Below, one piece after another: positions 1 to 8,708 of a stretch of 10,424 nucleotides of DNA. The position numbers and the translations under genes are program-made. The notes beneath the pieces are model-generated. The model searched no databases and was not told the DNA's origin. It worked only from the letters and a program-made list of their open reading frames with translations. This stretch comes from Candidatus Odyssella thessalonicensis. Lineage in GTDB: Bacteria; Pseudomonadota; Alphaproteobacteria; Bin65. Position 1 is the first letter of the stretch. Each line of letters starts with the position of its first letter. The stretch covers positions 1-10,424 of the forward strand of contig SBBV01000451.1 in the NCBI GenBank assembly GCA_005240015.1, written 5' to 3'.

Positions 1-1838
<1,838 letters not shown>

Positions 1839-1879
1839 GCGATGCTCGTGTTCTTTCCGCCTCGACGTAGAAACGCCGG

Positions 1880-1975
1880 TTTCACCACAGAGGCGCAGAG
1901 GGCACAGAGGAAACCTTTGGCGCGCTTCGCGCGCAACCTTATCTTCTTTGTGCGCTCTGTGTCTCTGTGGTGAAA
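1880..1975. repeat. Imperfect palindromic repeat element of the TTTCACCACAGAG type
   Basis: The outer arms begin TTTCACCACAGAG on both strands and match at 26 of the first 30 positions (1880-1909 against the complement of 1946-1975). Three of the four differences would be G-U pairs in plus-strand RNA. The middle is a tight hairpin, GCGCGC, loop TTC, GCGCGC (1920-1934). The element therefore folds as one long stem with an inner bulge. It encodes no protein. It occupies most of the gap between the glyS stop and the ppdK start. From memory, sequences built on CCACAGAG-CACAGAG occur as dispersed copies in many environmental genomes. A non-autonomous repeat is the likely reading, but copy number cannot be seen here. 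In the minus-strand transcript it could hinder read-through into ppdK or protect the 3' end of glyS mRNA. Confidence 0.8.
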
Positions 1976-1996
1976 CTTCATTTCCACCTGCACGCG

Positions 1997-4135
1997 TCAG
2001 CCTTCGATGCACGAGAAGTCCGCGATCTTGTCCATCGTCGAAGCCAGGCGCTGGAGCAGGGCCAGCCGATTGGCGCGCAGCTCCTCCTCCGGCGCATTGA
2101 CCGTGACCTTATCGAAGAACGCATCGACCGGCCTGCGCAAGCCCGCCAAGAGCCGCATCGCGCCGGCGAAATCCTCTTTGCCGATGAGGGCGCCGCTCTC
2201 GCCGGCGACCTTGTCGAGCGCGGCGGCGAGCGTTTTTTCCTGGGCCTGCCGGTAGCGCGCCGCATCGGGCTCACCGAAGCGCTCGACCTTGTCCTTTTTC
2301 GCCTCGATGCGGACGATGTTCGCCGCACGCCGATAGGCGACGAGGAGATCCTGGCCGTCCTCGGACTCGACGAACTGGCGCAGCGCCTCCACGCGCGCGA
2401 GCAGGCGCACGAGGTCGTCCTCGCCGCCGAGCGCAAACACCGCATCGATGAGATCGTGGCGCACGCCCTTCTCGCGCAATGCCACCTTCAGGCGGTCGGC
2501 GAAGAAGTCGAGCAGCTCACGCGTCACCGCCTGCAGCGATTGGGCGAGACCTTCGCGCAGGGTCAACGGCGGGTTGGCGCTGTGCGAAGCCGGCTGCCCG
2601 GCCAGCGCGTGCTTGGACCAGGCGCCGGCGAAGGTCGGTGAAAGCGGAAGGCGGATGCCGTTCTCGACCAGCAGGCGGATGACGCCGAGCGCCGCACGCC
2701 TGAGCGCGTAGGGGTCCTTGGAGCCGGTCGGCTTTTCGTCGATCGCGAAAAAACCGGCCAGGGAATCGATCTTGTCCGCGAGGGCCACCGCGAGCGACAC
2801 CGGCGCGGTCGGACATCTGTCCGACGGCCCCAGCGGGCCCCAATGCTCGGCGATGGCATCGGCCACGTCGCGGTCCTCATTATCGTGGATGGCATAGTAA
2901 CGGCCCATTACACCTTGCAGTTCCGGGAACTCGCCAACCATGCCGGTCGTAAGATCGGCCTTGCACAGCTGCGCGGCGCGGCGGACTTTTCTCTCGTCGG
3001 CGCCGCTGATGTACTTCGCGATCTCGACCGCGAGCGCTTCGATGCGGCGCACTTTCTCGCCGCTCGAGCCGAGCTTCGCGTGCCAGGTGATTGCATCGAG
3101 CGCCGCGACGCGATCGGCGAGCTTCACCTTGCGGTCCGTCTCCCAGAAGAAGCGCGCGTCGGCCAGGCGCGCGCGCAGCACGCGCTCGTTGCCGGCGACC
3201 ACCGCCGCGCCGCCGTCTTCGGTCACCATGTTGGCGACGACCAGGAAATGCGGCGCCATCGCGCGTTCGGGCGTCTCGAGCGCGAAGTACTTCTGATGCG
3301 CGCGCATCGTCGTGATCAGCACCTCGGGGGGCAGCGCCATCGAATCGGGATCGACGCGGCCCAGCATCGGCACAGGCCATTCGACGAGGCCGGTCACCTC
3401 GTCGAGCAGCCCATCGTCTTCCTTGACCGCGAGGTCCTGCGCCGCGGCGACGGCCTTCGCCTCCTGCCGGATGCGCTCGCGCCGCTCGGCGGGATCGGCC
3501 ACGACGAACGCCTTCCTCAGCTTGTCGCGATATTCGGCGCCGCTGCGGATTTCGATCGCGCCCGGCGCCATGAAGCGATGGCCGAAGGTCCTGCTTCCGA
3601 ATTCGAGCATGGTGCCGCCGCCGCAATCGAAGCGGCCCGGCACGGCCTTGCCGTCGAAGACCGCGAGGATGTTGTGCAGCGGGCGTACGTAGGTGAAGCG
3701 GGTCGCGGCCCAGCGCATGGACTTGGGCCAGGCGAGCGCGCGGATCGCGCCGGCGATGATCTCGGGCAGCGCCTCGCGCGTCGCCCCGCCCTTCTGCTCG
3801 ACGACGGCGAAGTAGTAGGCGACGCCCTTCACCTCGCGCTTTTCGCACCGATCGATCGAGGCGAGGCCGGCCGATTTCAGGAATCCCTGGAGCGCCTGCT
3901 CGGGCGCGCCGACGCGCGGGCCGCGCCGCTCCTCGCGCACATCGGGGCGCGACGTGGGAATGTCCGCGATCGCGAGGCCGACGCGCCGCGGCGCGACGAA
4001 CTGATGGACCTCGCCGAAGCTGAGCCCCGCCTGCTTCAGTCCGCCGGTGACGAGCCGCGCGAGATCCTCGGCCGCGCGCGCCTGCATGCGCGCCGGGATT
4101 TCCTCGGAGAACAGCTCGAGCAGCAGCTCAGGCAC
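1997..4135 (-). CDS. glyS: Glycyl-tRNA synthetase beta subunit
   Basis: This is the tRNA-binding beta chain of the bacterial heterotetrameric glycyl-tRNA synthetase; it works with GlyQ to charge tRNA-Gly in the cytoplasm. The protein has 712 residues, close to the roughly 690-710 usual for the family. The N-terminus [17 protein letters not shown] is characteristic. The central conserved blocks are KADLTTGMVGEFPELQGVMG (about 392-411), ADKIDSLAGFFAIDEKPTGS and KDPYALRRAALG (about 470-485). The C-terminus, about 640-712, is the DALR-like anticodon-binding region (EELRANRLALLQRL). Translation starts at a GTG, which overlaps the end of the upstream GST gene by 8 bases, so coupling is likely. A good Shine-Dalgarno supports this start. 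A variable stretch at about residues 505-535 (including NPPLTLREG) looks longer than I would expect but keeps the frame. Confidence 0.97.
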   Translation of the reverse strand: MPELLLELFSEEIPARMQARAAEDLARLVTGGLKQAGLSFGEVHQFVAPRRVGLAIADIPTSRPDVREERRGPRVGAPEQALQGFLKSAGLASIDRCEKREVKGVAYYFAVVEQKGGATREALPEIIAGAIRALAWPKSMRWAATRFTYVRPLHNILAVFDGKAVPGRFDCGGGTMLEFGSRTFGHRFMAPGAIEIRSGAEYRDKLRKAFVVADPAERRERIRQEAKAVAAAQDLAVKEDDGLLDEVTGLVEWPVPMLGRVDPDSMALPPEVLITTMRAHQKYFALETPERAMAPHFLVVANMVTEDGGAAVVAGNERVLRARLADARFFWETDRKVKLADRVAALDAITWHAKLGSSGEKVRRIEALAVEIAKYISGADERKVRRAAQLCKADLTTGMVGEFPELQGVMGRYYAIHDNEDRDVADAIAEHWGPLGPSDRCPTAPVSLAVALADKIDSLAGFFAIDEKPTGSKDPYALRRAALGVIRLLVENGIRLPLSPTFAGAWSKHALAGQPASHSANPPLTLREGLAQSLQAVTRELLDFFADRLKVALREKGVRHDLIDAVFALGGEDDLVRLLARVEALRQFVESEDGQDLLVAYRRAANIVRIEAKKDKVERFGEPDAARYRQAQEKTLAAALDKVAGESGALIGKEDFAGAMRLLAGLRRPVDAFFDKVTVNAPEEELRANRLALLQRLASTMDKIADFSCIEG

Positions 4136-4919
4136 CGGCCTTCGCCTCCGGCGCTGGAATGCCCAAGCCCGGCCAGATCGTGCGGCCGGACTCGATCTCG
4201 TTCATGAACCATTTGTGCTGGCCGCTCGCGAGCATCCACTCGATGCGGTCGCCGCGCCAGAAGATCTTCACGCGCTCGAAATTCTGCTTGTCGAGATTCG
4301 TCATGAACGCGCGGGCGCGGGCCCTGTCGCCCTGCACGGCCTCGATGCCGCGCAGGCGCTTCATCCACGCCGCGAGATTGGGATGCGCCGTGGGCGAATA
4401 TGGCACCTTCATCAGCTGCACCGAGACGAGATGCGGGAACAGCGCGATGTCGGCGATCGAGAACTCGCCGCAGACGAAGTCGCGGCCCGCGAGATCGCGC
4501 TCGAGCGCGGCATAGACCTGGTCGAGATCCGCGTGCGCCTTGTCGCGGAGCCCCGCGGGAATGGCGTCCGGGCGGACATTGAGCAGCCAGTACGACAGAT
4601 TCACGAGAATCGCGTCGACGACGGTGTCGGCGCAGCGCTCCCAGGCCCGCGCGCGCACGCGCTTCGCGGGATCGGCCGGATAGACGGGCTTGGCCGGGTA
4701 TTTGTGCTCGAGATAGGCGACGATGTCGGACGAGTTGATGACCGTGACGCCGCCGTCCACGAGCGTCGGCACCTCGACGCGGCCGTTGACCGCGGCGAGC
4801 TTGTCGTGGTTGCGCTTGTCGAGCCCGTCGATCGTCTCGTAGGCGAGGCCCTTCCAGTCGAGCACCATGCGCACCTTACGCGCGAACGGGCTGATCGCGT
4901 TGTCGTAGAGCGTCATCAT
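4128..4919 (-). CDS. Glutathione S-transferase family protein, embedded between glyQ and glyS
   Basis: This is a soluble GST-fold protein of 263 residues. The N-terminal thioredoxin-like domain is clear: [17 protein letters not shown] (residues 4-20) with Ser10 in the usual catalytic position, the cis-proline motif VPTLVDGG with Pro51, and [15 protein letters not shown] (61-75), the glutathione-binding SS pair. The all-helical domain follows, with [12 protein letters not shown] typical of its N-capping region. The last 65 residues or so (about 199-263, rich in Trp and Arg, including EWML, HKWF and TIWPG) extend beyond a normal GST end. The start codon is one of two adjacent ATGs; the first gives an ATGA overlap with the glyQ stop and the better Shine-Dalgarno spacing. 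The gene ends 8 bases inside glyS. Co-translation with both synthetase subunits is therefore likely. The substrate is unknown; nothing in the sequence shows a role in tRNA charging. Confidence 0.9.
   Translation of the reverse strand: MMTLYDNAISPFARKVRMVLDWKGLAYETIDGLDKRNHDKLAAVNGRVEVPTLVDGGVTVINSSDIVAYLEHKYPAKPVYPADPAKRVRARAWERCADTVVDAILVNLSYWLLNVRPDAIPAGLRDKAHADLDQVYAALERDLAGRDFVCGEFSIADIALFPHLVSVQLMKVPYSPTAHPNLAAWMKRLRGIEAVQGDRARARAFMTNLDKQNFERVKIFWRGDRIEWMLASGQHKWFMNEIESGRTIWPGLGIPAPEAKAGA
4145..4149 (-). promoter_or_regulatory. Shine-Dalgarno for the GTG start of glyS
   Basis: On the minus strand the bases read GGAGG, followed by 9 bases and then GTG at 4135. No ATG in this frame fits better, and the resulting N-terminus [17 protein letters not shown] matches the family, so this site fixes the unusual start codon. 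The site lies inside the last codons of the GST gene. Confidence 0.75.
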
Positions 4920-5827
4920 TGCGGCGCCTCCCCCTGGCTCTTGAGCCAGGCTTCGCAACAGGCCTTCGCGAGCGTGCGGACGCGCAGGATGTAGGACTGG
5001 CGCTCGGTGACGCTGATCACGCCGCGCGCATCGAGCAGATTGAACACGTGCGAGGCCTTGATGCACTGGTCGTAGGCCGGCAGCGCCAAGAGCGTGTTGC
5101 CGCCGAGCAGCGCCTTGCATTCGGCCTCGGCGTCGGCGAAGTGGCGCAAAAGCGCCTCGGTGTCGGCGCGCTCGAAATTGAAGGTCGAGTATTCCCATTC
5201 GGCCTTCTTGAACACGTCGCCGTAGGTGTAGCCGGTGCCGCCCTCGGCGAGCTTTGGCGAGACGCCGTCCCAATCGAGGTCGTAGACGTTCTCGACGCCC
5301 TGCACGTACATGGCGAGGCGCTCGAGCCCATAGGTGATCTCGGCCGAGACCGGATCACAGTCGAAGCCGCCCACCTGCTGGAAGTAGGTGAACTGGGTCA
5401 CCTCCATGCCGTCGCACCACACTTCCCAGCCCAGGCCCCAGGCGCCGAGCGTCGGGCTCTCCCAATCGTCCTCGACGAAGCGGATGTCGTGCTTCATCGG
5501 ATCGATGCCGAGCGCCCTCAGGCTGTCGAGATATTGATCGAGCACGTCGAGCGGCGACGGCTTCAACAGCACCTGGAACTGGTAGTAGTGCTGGAGGCGG
5601 TTGGGGTTCTCGCCGTAGCGCCCGTCCTTGGGCCGGCGCGAGGGCTGCACGTAAGCGGTCTTCCACGGCTTCGTGCCAAGCGAGCGGAGCGTCGTGGCCG
5701 GGTGGAACGTGCCAGCGCCCACCTCCATGTCGTAGGGCTGCAGGAGCACGCAGCCCTTCCCGGCCCAGAAGGTCTGGAGCTTCAGGATCAGGCTCTGGAA
5801 CGAGGTGGCGGGATCGGCGCGCGACAT
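4916..5827 (-). CDS. glyQ: Glycyl-tRNA synthetase alpha subunit
   Basis: This is the catalytic alpha chain (class II synthetase core) of the alpha2-beta2 glycyl-tRNA synthetase, forming glycyl-adenylate and charging tRNA-Gly with GlyS. The protein has 303 residues, the normal family length. Conserved blocks run in order: [18 protein letters not shown] near the N-terminus, [22 protein letters not shown] (30-51), [19 protein letters not shown] and [12 protein letters not shown] (motif 2 region), [19 protein letters not shown], and the motif 3 stretch [13 protein letters not shown]. The start [11 protein letters not shown] fits the family, although only a weak GAG lies upstream. It is the first gene of the glyQ-GST-glyS unit; its stop overlaps the GST start (ATGA). 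The promoter should lie in the 157 bases before it (5828-5984), where I could not identify a convincing -35/-10 pair. Confidence 0.98.
   Translation of the reverse strand: MSRADPATSFQSLILKLQTFWAGKGCVLLQPYDMEVGAGTFHPATTLRSLGTKPWKTAYVQPSRRPKDGRYGENPNRLQHYYQFQVLLKPSPLDVLDQYLDSLRALGIDPMKHDIRFVEDDWESPTLGAWGLGWEVWCDGMEVTQFTYFQQVGGFDCDPVSAEITYGLERLAMYVQGVENVYDLDWDGVSPKLAEGGTGYTYGDVFKKAEWEYSTFNFERADTEALLRHFADAEAECKALLGGNTLLALPAYDQCIKASHVFNLLDARGVISVTERQSYILRVRTLAKACCEAWLKSQGEAPQ
4927..4931 (-). promoter_or_regulatory. Shine-Dalgarno for the GST gene
   Basis: On the minus strand GGAGG lies within a G-rich run, 7 bases before the first ATG (4919) and 10 before the second (4916). It sits in the last codons of glyQ. 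It favours the first ATG and argues against the much longer upstream extension of the same open frame into glyQ. Confidence 0.7.
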
Positions 5828-5984
5828 GAAACGGCTCGGAACCGGCGCTCCCGAGCATGGCCGCCAGGCCCCATTAATCCTTGAAAACTGCGGATTTTAG
5901 GTGCGGTGCACCATAGAGAGCGGGGCCGGGCGATTCAAGGGCCGCAGCGGCACGGACAGATGCCGACGGAAGGGACACCCGCCG

Positions 5985-6403
5985 CTAAACGCCCTCGCGC
6001 AGATAGGCGCCGACGCCGATGATGAGGTCGCCGACCTTGATCACGTAGCTGATCTTGGTCTCGCGGCGGCCCGTGCAAGGGTTGCGCCACCGATACTCAG
6101 TCCAGCCCTTGCCCTGCTCGCGCGCGACTCGCCGGGGAAGCCGCCGCTGGCCTTGAGCGTGCCCTCGAAGTCGAACACGAACACGTAGAGGTCGCCGTCG
6201 AGGAAGCCGCCGGCGGGATCCTGGAAATCGCTGAAGGCCTGCTGCGGCCCGACCCTGGCGAGATGCTGGGCCGCGCGCTCGGCGAGAGCCTGCGCGATCG
6301 GCCGCGTCGCCTGGGCGCAGGAGCGCCGGTTCGGCCTCTCGTCCTTAGCCGCGGCCAGCGGCGCGAGCGCGCAGACTGCGAGGATCAACGCGAGAAATCG
6401 CAT
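5985..6403 (-). pseudogene. Secreted single-Cache-domain protein gene, frameshifted
   Basis: The gene opens with a clear signal peptide, MRFLALILAVCALAPLAAA (residues 1-19), so the product would be periplasmic. A small Cache-type sensor domain follows, with DLYVFVFDFEGTLKASGG in the first frame. After a CGCGCGCG run at 6119-6126 this frame loses sense and stops at 6041. The frame shifted by two bases continues as EYRWRNPCTGRRETKISYVIKVGDLIIGVGAYLREGV and stops at 5985. This is the expected end of single-Cache domains (YRW, KxSYV, IGVG). Removing one CG unit gives an uninterrupted 138-residue protein. The break is either a real slippage mutation or a base-calling or assembly error. The gene lies upstream of glyQ on the same strand and is divergent from thrB. 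Cache domains bind small ligands outside the membrane; the ligand here is unknown. Confidence 0.82.
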
Positions 6404-6537
6404 GGCGGCCCCGCAGGCCTCAGGCCATGAACGCTATCACCGTGGCGCTTGTTCCGGCCAGCGGGCCTCCCCCTTGCAGGAGCAGGCCGCTATTGTGCCC
6501 AACCTCGTCCCAAAGCCCGCCTCCCGATCCCTCCACC

Positions 6538-7503
6538 ATGGCCGTCTACACCGAAGTCGACGACGACGCGCTCGAGGCGTTTCTCGCCGAATACGACATC
6601 GGCGCGCTCACCTCGTATAAGGGCATCGCCGAGGGGGTCGAGAACTCGAACTACTATCTCGAGACCGACCGCGGGCGATACATCCTCACGCTCTACGAGA
6701 AGCGGGTCTCGCCGCAGGACCTGCCGTTCTTCATCGGCCTGATGGAGCACCTGGCCGCGCGCGGCATCCCCTGCCCCACCCCGGTGCGCGCACGCGACGG
6801 GAATGCCCTGCGCATGCTGTGCGGGCGGCCGGCGGCGATCGTGACCTTCCTCATCGGCGTGTGGCAGCGGAAGGTACGCATCGAGCACTGCGCGCCGCTC
6901 GGCGAAGCACTCGCGCGTCTCCACGCGGCCGGCCGCGACTATGCGGGGCACCGGCGCAACAATCTCTCGCTCCCCGGCTGGCGGCCGCTGTTCGAGAAAT
7001 GCGCGCCGCGCGCGCACGAGGTGCAGACCGGCCTTGCGGGCGAGATCGAGGCCGAGCTGGCCTTCCTCGAGAAGAATTGGCCGAGCGGCCTGCCCGCCGG
7101 CGTCATCCACGCCGATCTCTTCCCCGACAACGTGTTCTTCCTCGGCGACACGGTGTCGGGGATCATCGACTTCTACTTCGCGTGCAACGATTTCCTCGCC
7201 TATGACGCGGCGGTGTGCGTCAACGCTTGGTGCTTCGAAAGCGACGGCAGCTACAACGTGACCAAGGCCAGGGCCCTGATCGGCGCGTATCACAAGGCGC
7301 GGCCGCTTTCGGCCGACGAGCGGAAGGCGCTGCCGCTCCTCCTACGCGGCGGTGCGCTGCGCTTTCTGCTGACGCGCCTCCACGATTGGCTCTTCCGCGC
7401 TGACGGCGCGCTGGTCACGCCGCACAATCCGCTCGAATATTATCGGAAGCTTCGCTTCCACCAGGGTGTGAAGCGCCCAGGCGAGCTCGGGATCGCCGCC
7501 TGA
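6538..7503 (+). CDS. thrB: Homoserine kinase, aminoglycoside-phosphotransferase-like type
   Basis: This enzyme phosphorylates homoserine with ATP, the penultimate step of threonine synthesis, in the cytoplasm. The 321-residue product belongs to the APH-fold type common in alphaproteobacteria, not the GHMP type of E. coli. It starts [22 protein letters not shown], the usual opening. The glycine loop region [17 protein letters not shown] lies at 27-43. The catalytic loop [13 protein letters not shown] has His191, Asp193 and Asn198, and the metal-binding IIDF has Asp211. The end [20 protein letters not shown] is also typical. No clear Shine-Dalgarno precedes the ATG. The stop overlaps the rnhA ATG by one base (TGATG), so the two genes are co-transcribed. 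In many relatives ispH stands directly before thrB; here a divergent Cache gene does. The 134-base gap to that gene should hold both promoters. Confidence 0.96.
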   Translation: MAVYTEVDDDALEAFLAEYDIGALTSYKGIAEGVENSNYYLETDRGRYILTLYEKRVSPQDLPFFIGLMEHLAARGIPCPTPVRARDGNALRMLCGRPAAIVTFLIGVWQRKVRIEHCAPLGEALARLHAAGRDYAGHRRNNLSLPGWRPLFEKCAPRAHEVQTGLAGEIEAELAFLEKNWPSGLPAGVIHADLFPDNVFFLGDTVSGIIDFYFACNDFLAYDAAVCVNAWCFESDGSYNVTKARALIGAYHKARPLSADERKALPLLLRGGALRFLLTRLHDWLFRADGALVTPHNPLEYYRKLRFHQGVKRPGELGIAA

Positions 7504-7976
7504 TGGCCGCCGCCACGAAGCGCGTCGATATCTTCACCGACGGCGCGTGCTCGGGAAACCCGGGGCCCGGCGGCTGGGGCGTGCTGTTGCGCTATGGCGA
7601 ACACGAGAAGGAGCTCTATGGCGGCGATCCGGCGACGACCAATAACCGCATGGAGCTGATGGCCGCGATCCAGGCGCTCGAGGCGCTGACCGAGCCGGTC
7701 GAGGTTCATCTTCACACCGACAGCCAGTATCTCCAGCTCGGGATCACCGGCTGGCTCGCGCAGTGGAAGAAGCGCGGCTGGAAGACGGCCGACAAGAAGC
7801 CGGTGAAGAACGTCGACCTCTGGCACCGGCTCGAAGCGGCGATCTCGCATCACCGCGTGCGCTGGCACTGGGTGCGCGGCCACGCCGGCCACGCCGACAA
7901 CGAGCGCGCGGACCTGCTCGCGCGCAAGGGCATGGAGCCGTTTTTGAAGGACAGACAAACAAAATCGTCATCCTGA
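7503..7976 (+). CDS. rnhA: Ribonuclease HI
   Basis: RNase HI cuts the RNA strand of RNA-DNA hybrids, removing primers and R-loops. The product is 157 residues, the normal length. The acidic active site is complete: Asp13 in [16 protein letters not shown], Glu51 in [11 protein letters not shown], Asp73 in HTDSQYL and Asp137 in NERADLLAR, with His127 in [15 protein letters not shown]. The ATG overlaps the thrB stop by one base, giving coupled translation. The thrB-rnhA pair is common in alphaproteobacteria. The 3' end is odd: the last codons (KSSS and the stop) lie in the first bases of an inverted-repeat element, which provides the stop codon. The catalytic domain ends before this point, so function should be unaffected. 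Confidence 0.97.
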   Translation: MAAATKRVDIFTDGACSGNPGPGGWGVLLRYGEHEKELYGGDPATTNNRMELMAAIQALEALTEPVEVHLHTDSQYLQLGITGWLAQWKKRGWKTADKKPVKNVDLWHRLEAAISHHRVRWHWVRGHAGHADNERADLLARKGMEPFLKDRQTKSSS

Positions 7977-8053
7977 GCGAAGCGAAGGATCTTGCCTCCA
8001 CCGCCGACGATGTCGGCAGCTCAAGCAAGATCCTTCGCTTCGCTCAGGATGAC
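7967..8053. repeat. Palindromic repeat element with perfect 29-base arms, between convergent genes
   Basis: The left arm (7967-7995, beginning GTCATCCTGAGCGAAGCGAA) is the exact reverse complement of the right arm (8025-8053). The 29-base centre holds a second small hairpin, GCCGAC, loop GAT, GTCGGC (8003-8017). No protein is encoded. From memory, the GTCATCCTGAGCGAAGCGAAGG type is found as dispersed copies in diverse environmental genomes, so a non-autonomous mobile repeat is likely; copies elsewhere cannot be seen here. It overlaps the last 10 bases of rnhA and ends 19 bases before the stop of the convergent peroxiredoxin gene. A 29-pair stem would form in either transcript and could act as a two-way 3'-end structure, though there is no U run as in a standard intrinsic terminator. 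Confidence 0.88.
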
Positions 8054-8072
8054 GGGTTGGTCGGAGGGCGCC

Positions 8073-8555
8073 TCAGAGCGCCTTCATCACTGCTTCGGCG
8101 CTCGACACCTCGAACTGGCCCGGGTTCTCGACCGCCAGATGCTTCACCACGCCGTTCTCGATCACCATCGCGTAGCGCTTGCTGCGGAGGCCCATGCCGA
8201 AGCCGGTGCCGTCCATCTCGAGGCCTACGGCCTTGGTGAAATCGGCGTTGCCGTCGGCGAGCATCAGAACCTTGTCGCCGACGTTCTGGTCCTTGCCCCA
8301 CGCGTTCATCACGAACGCGTCGTTGACCGAGAGGCACGCGATCTTGTCGACGCCCTTGTTCCGGATGTCCTCGGCCTTGCCGACGAAGCCGGGCAGGTGC
8401 TTGGCCGAGCAGGTGGGCGTGAACGCGCCGGGCAATGCGAACATCACGGTGCGGCCTTTGCCGAAGATCTCGTCCGTGGTCATTTCCTTCATGCCGTCCT
8501 TGGTCATGGTCTTGAGCTTCACGGACGGAAGTTTGTCGCCGACTTTGATGGGCAT
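8073..8555 (-). CDS. Peroxiredoxin, Prx5/type II (redoxin) family
   Basis: This is a thiol peroxidase that reduces hydrogen peroxide or organic hydroperoxides. The protein has 160 residues, the family norm. The peroxidatic cysteine is Cys49 in ALPGAFTPTCSAKHLPGF, with the Pro and Thr that shape the pocket. A second cysteine, Cys74 in KIACLSVNDAFVMNAW, sits 25 residues later, the spacing of the type II plant/Prx5 group. It could serve as a resolving residue, or the enzyme may use glutathione or glutaredoxin. There is no signal peptide, so it is cytoplasmic. The start at 8555 has a Shine-Dalgarno, AAGGGGA, 7 bases upstream on the minus strand. It converges on rnhA and is 153 bases downstream of the DsbD-domain gene on the same strand. 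I give no gene symbol because naming varies. Confidence 0.94.
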   Translation of the reverse strand: MPIKVGDKLPSVKLKTMTKDGMKEMTTDEIFGKGRTVMFALPGAFTPTCSAKHLPGFVGKAEDIRNKGVDKIACLSVNDAFVMNAWGKDQNVGDKVLMLADGNADFTKAVGLEMDGTGFGMGLRSKRYAMVIENGVVKHLAVENPGQFEVSSAEAVMKAL

Positions 8556-8588
8556 GGTGCTGTCCCCTTGATGTTTTCTTTGATGGAC

Positions 8589-8603
8589 GGGCGCGGGGCG
8601 CCC
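8589..8603 (-). other. GC-rich hairpin between the DsbD-domain gene and the peroxiredoxin gene
   Basis: GGGCGC, loop of three, GCGCCC form a six-pair stem in the 153-base gap (8556-8708). It lies downstream of the DsbD-domain stop and upstream of the peroxiredoxin Shine-Dalgarno. No U run follows on the minus strand, so it is not a standard terminator; it may only weaken read-through. In GC-rich DNA a stem this short can arise by chance. Confidence 0.3.
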
Positions 8604-8708
8604 TCAATGGATTGCTGCGGAACGGCCGGCCATTCGGGATCGGGGCGGCCGTACCGGAAAAGACATAAGCGGGTTCGCGCGGGCTGCCAAGCCCTGGGGA
8701 AGCGGGCC

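Noticed and set aside
2843..4207. A 454-codon plus-strand open frame antisense to glyS
   Set aside because: It is a compositional shadow of glyS; no family motifs and no plausible start signal.
4920..5273. N-terminal extension of the GST frame back into glyQ
   Set aside because: The extra residues are Arg-rich and overlap conserved glyQ sequence. The family start [15 protein letters not shown] and a good Shine-Dalgarno lie at 4919.
5900..5912. GGTGC-GGT-GCACC small hairpin upstream of glyQ as a regulatory element
   Set aside because: A five-pair stem alone is not enough; there is no accompanying leader peptide, T-box-like specifier or U run.
6474..6496. TTGCAG and TATTGT as a thrB promoter
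   Set aside because: The spacing between the two is only 11 bases, too short for a sigma-70-type promoter.
6427..6537. Upstream in-frame ATG extending thrB by 37 codons
   Set aside because: The extension is a Pro/Ser-rich string with no conservation known to me; MAVYTEV is the standard start of this homoserine kinase family.
8622..8652. ACGGCCG / CGGCCGT inverted repeat with a 17-base loop
   Set aside because: A seven-base arm of pure GC type is likely by chance in this composition, and its placement gives no clear role.
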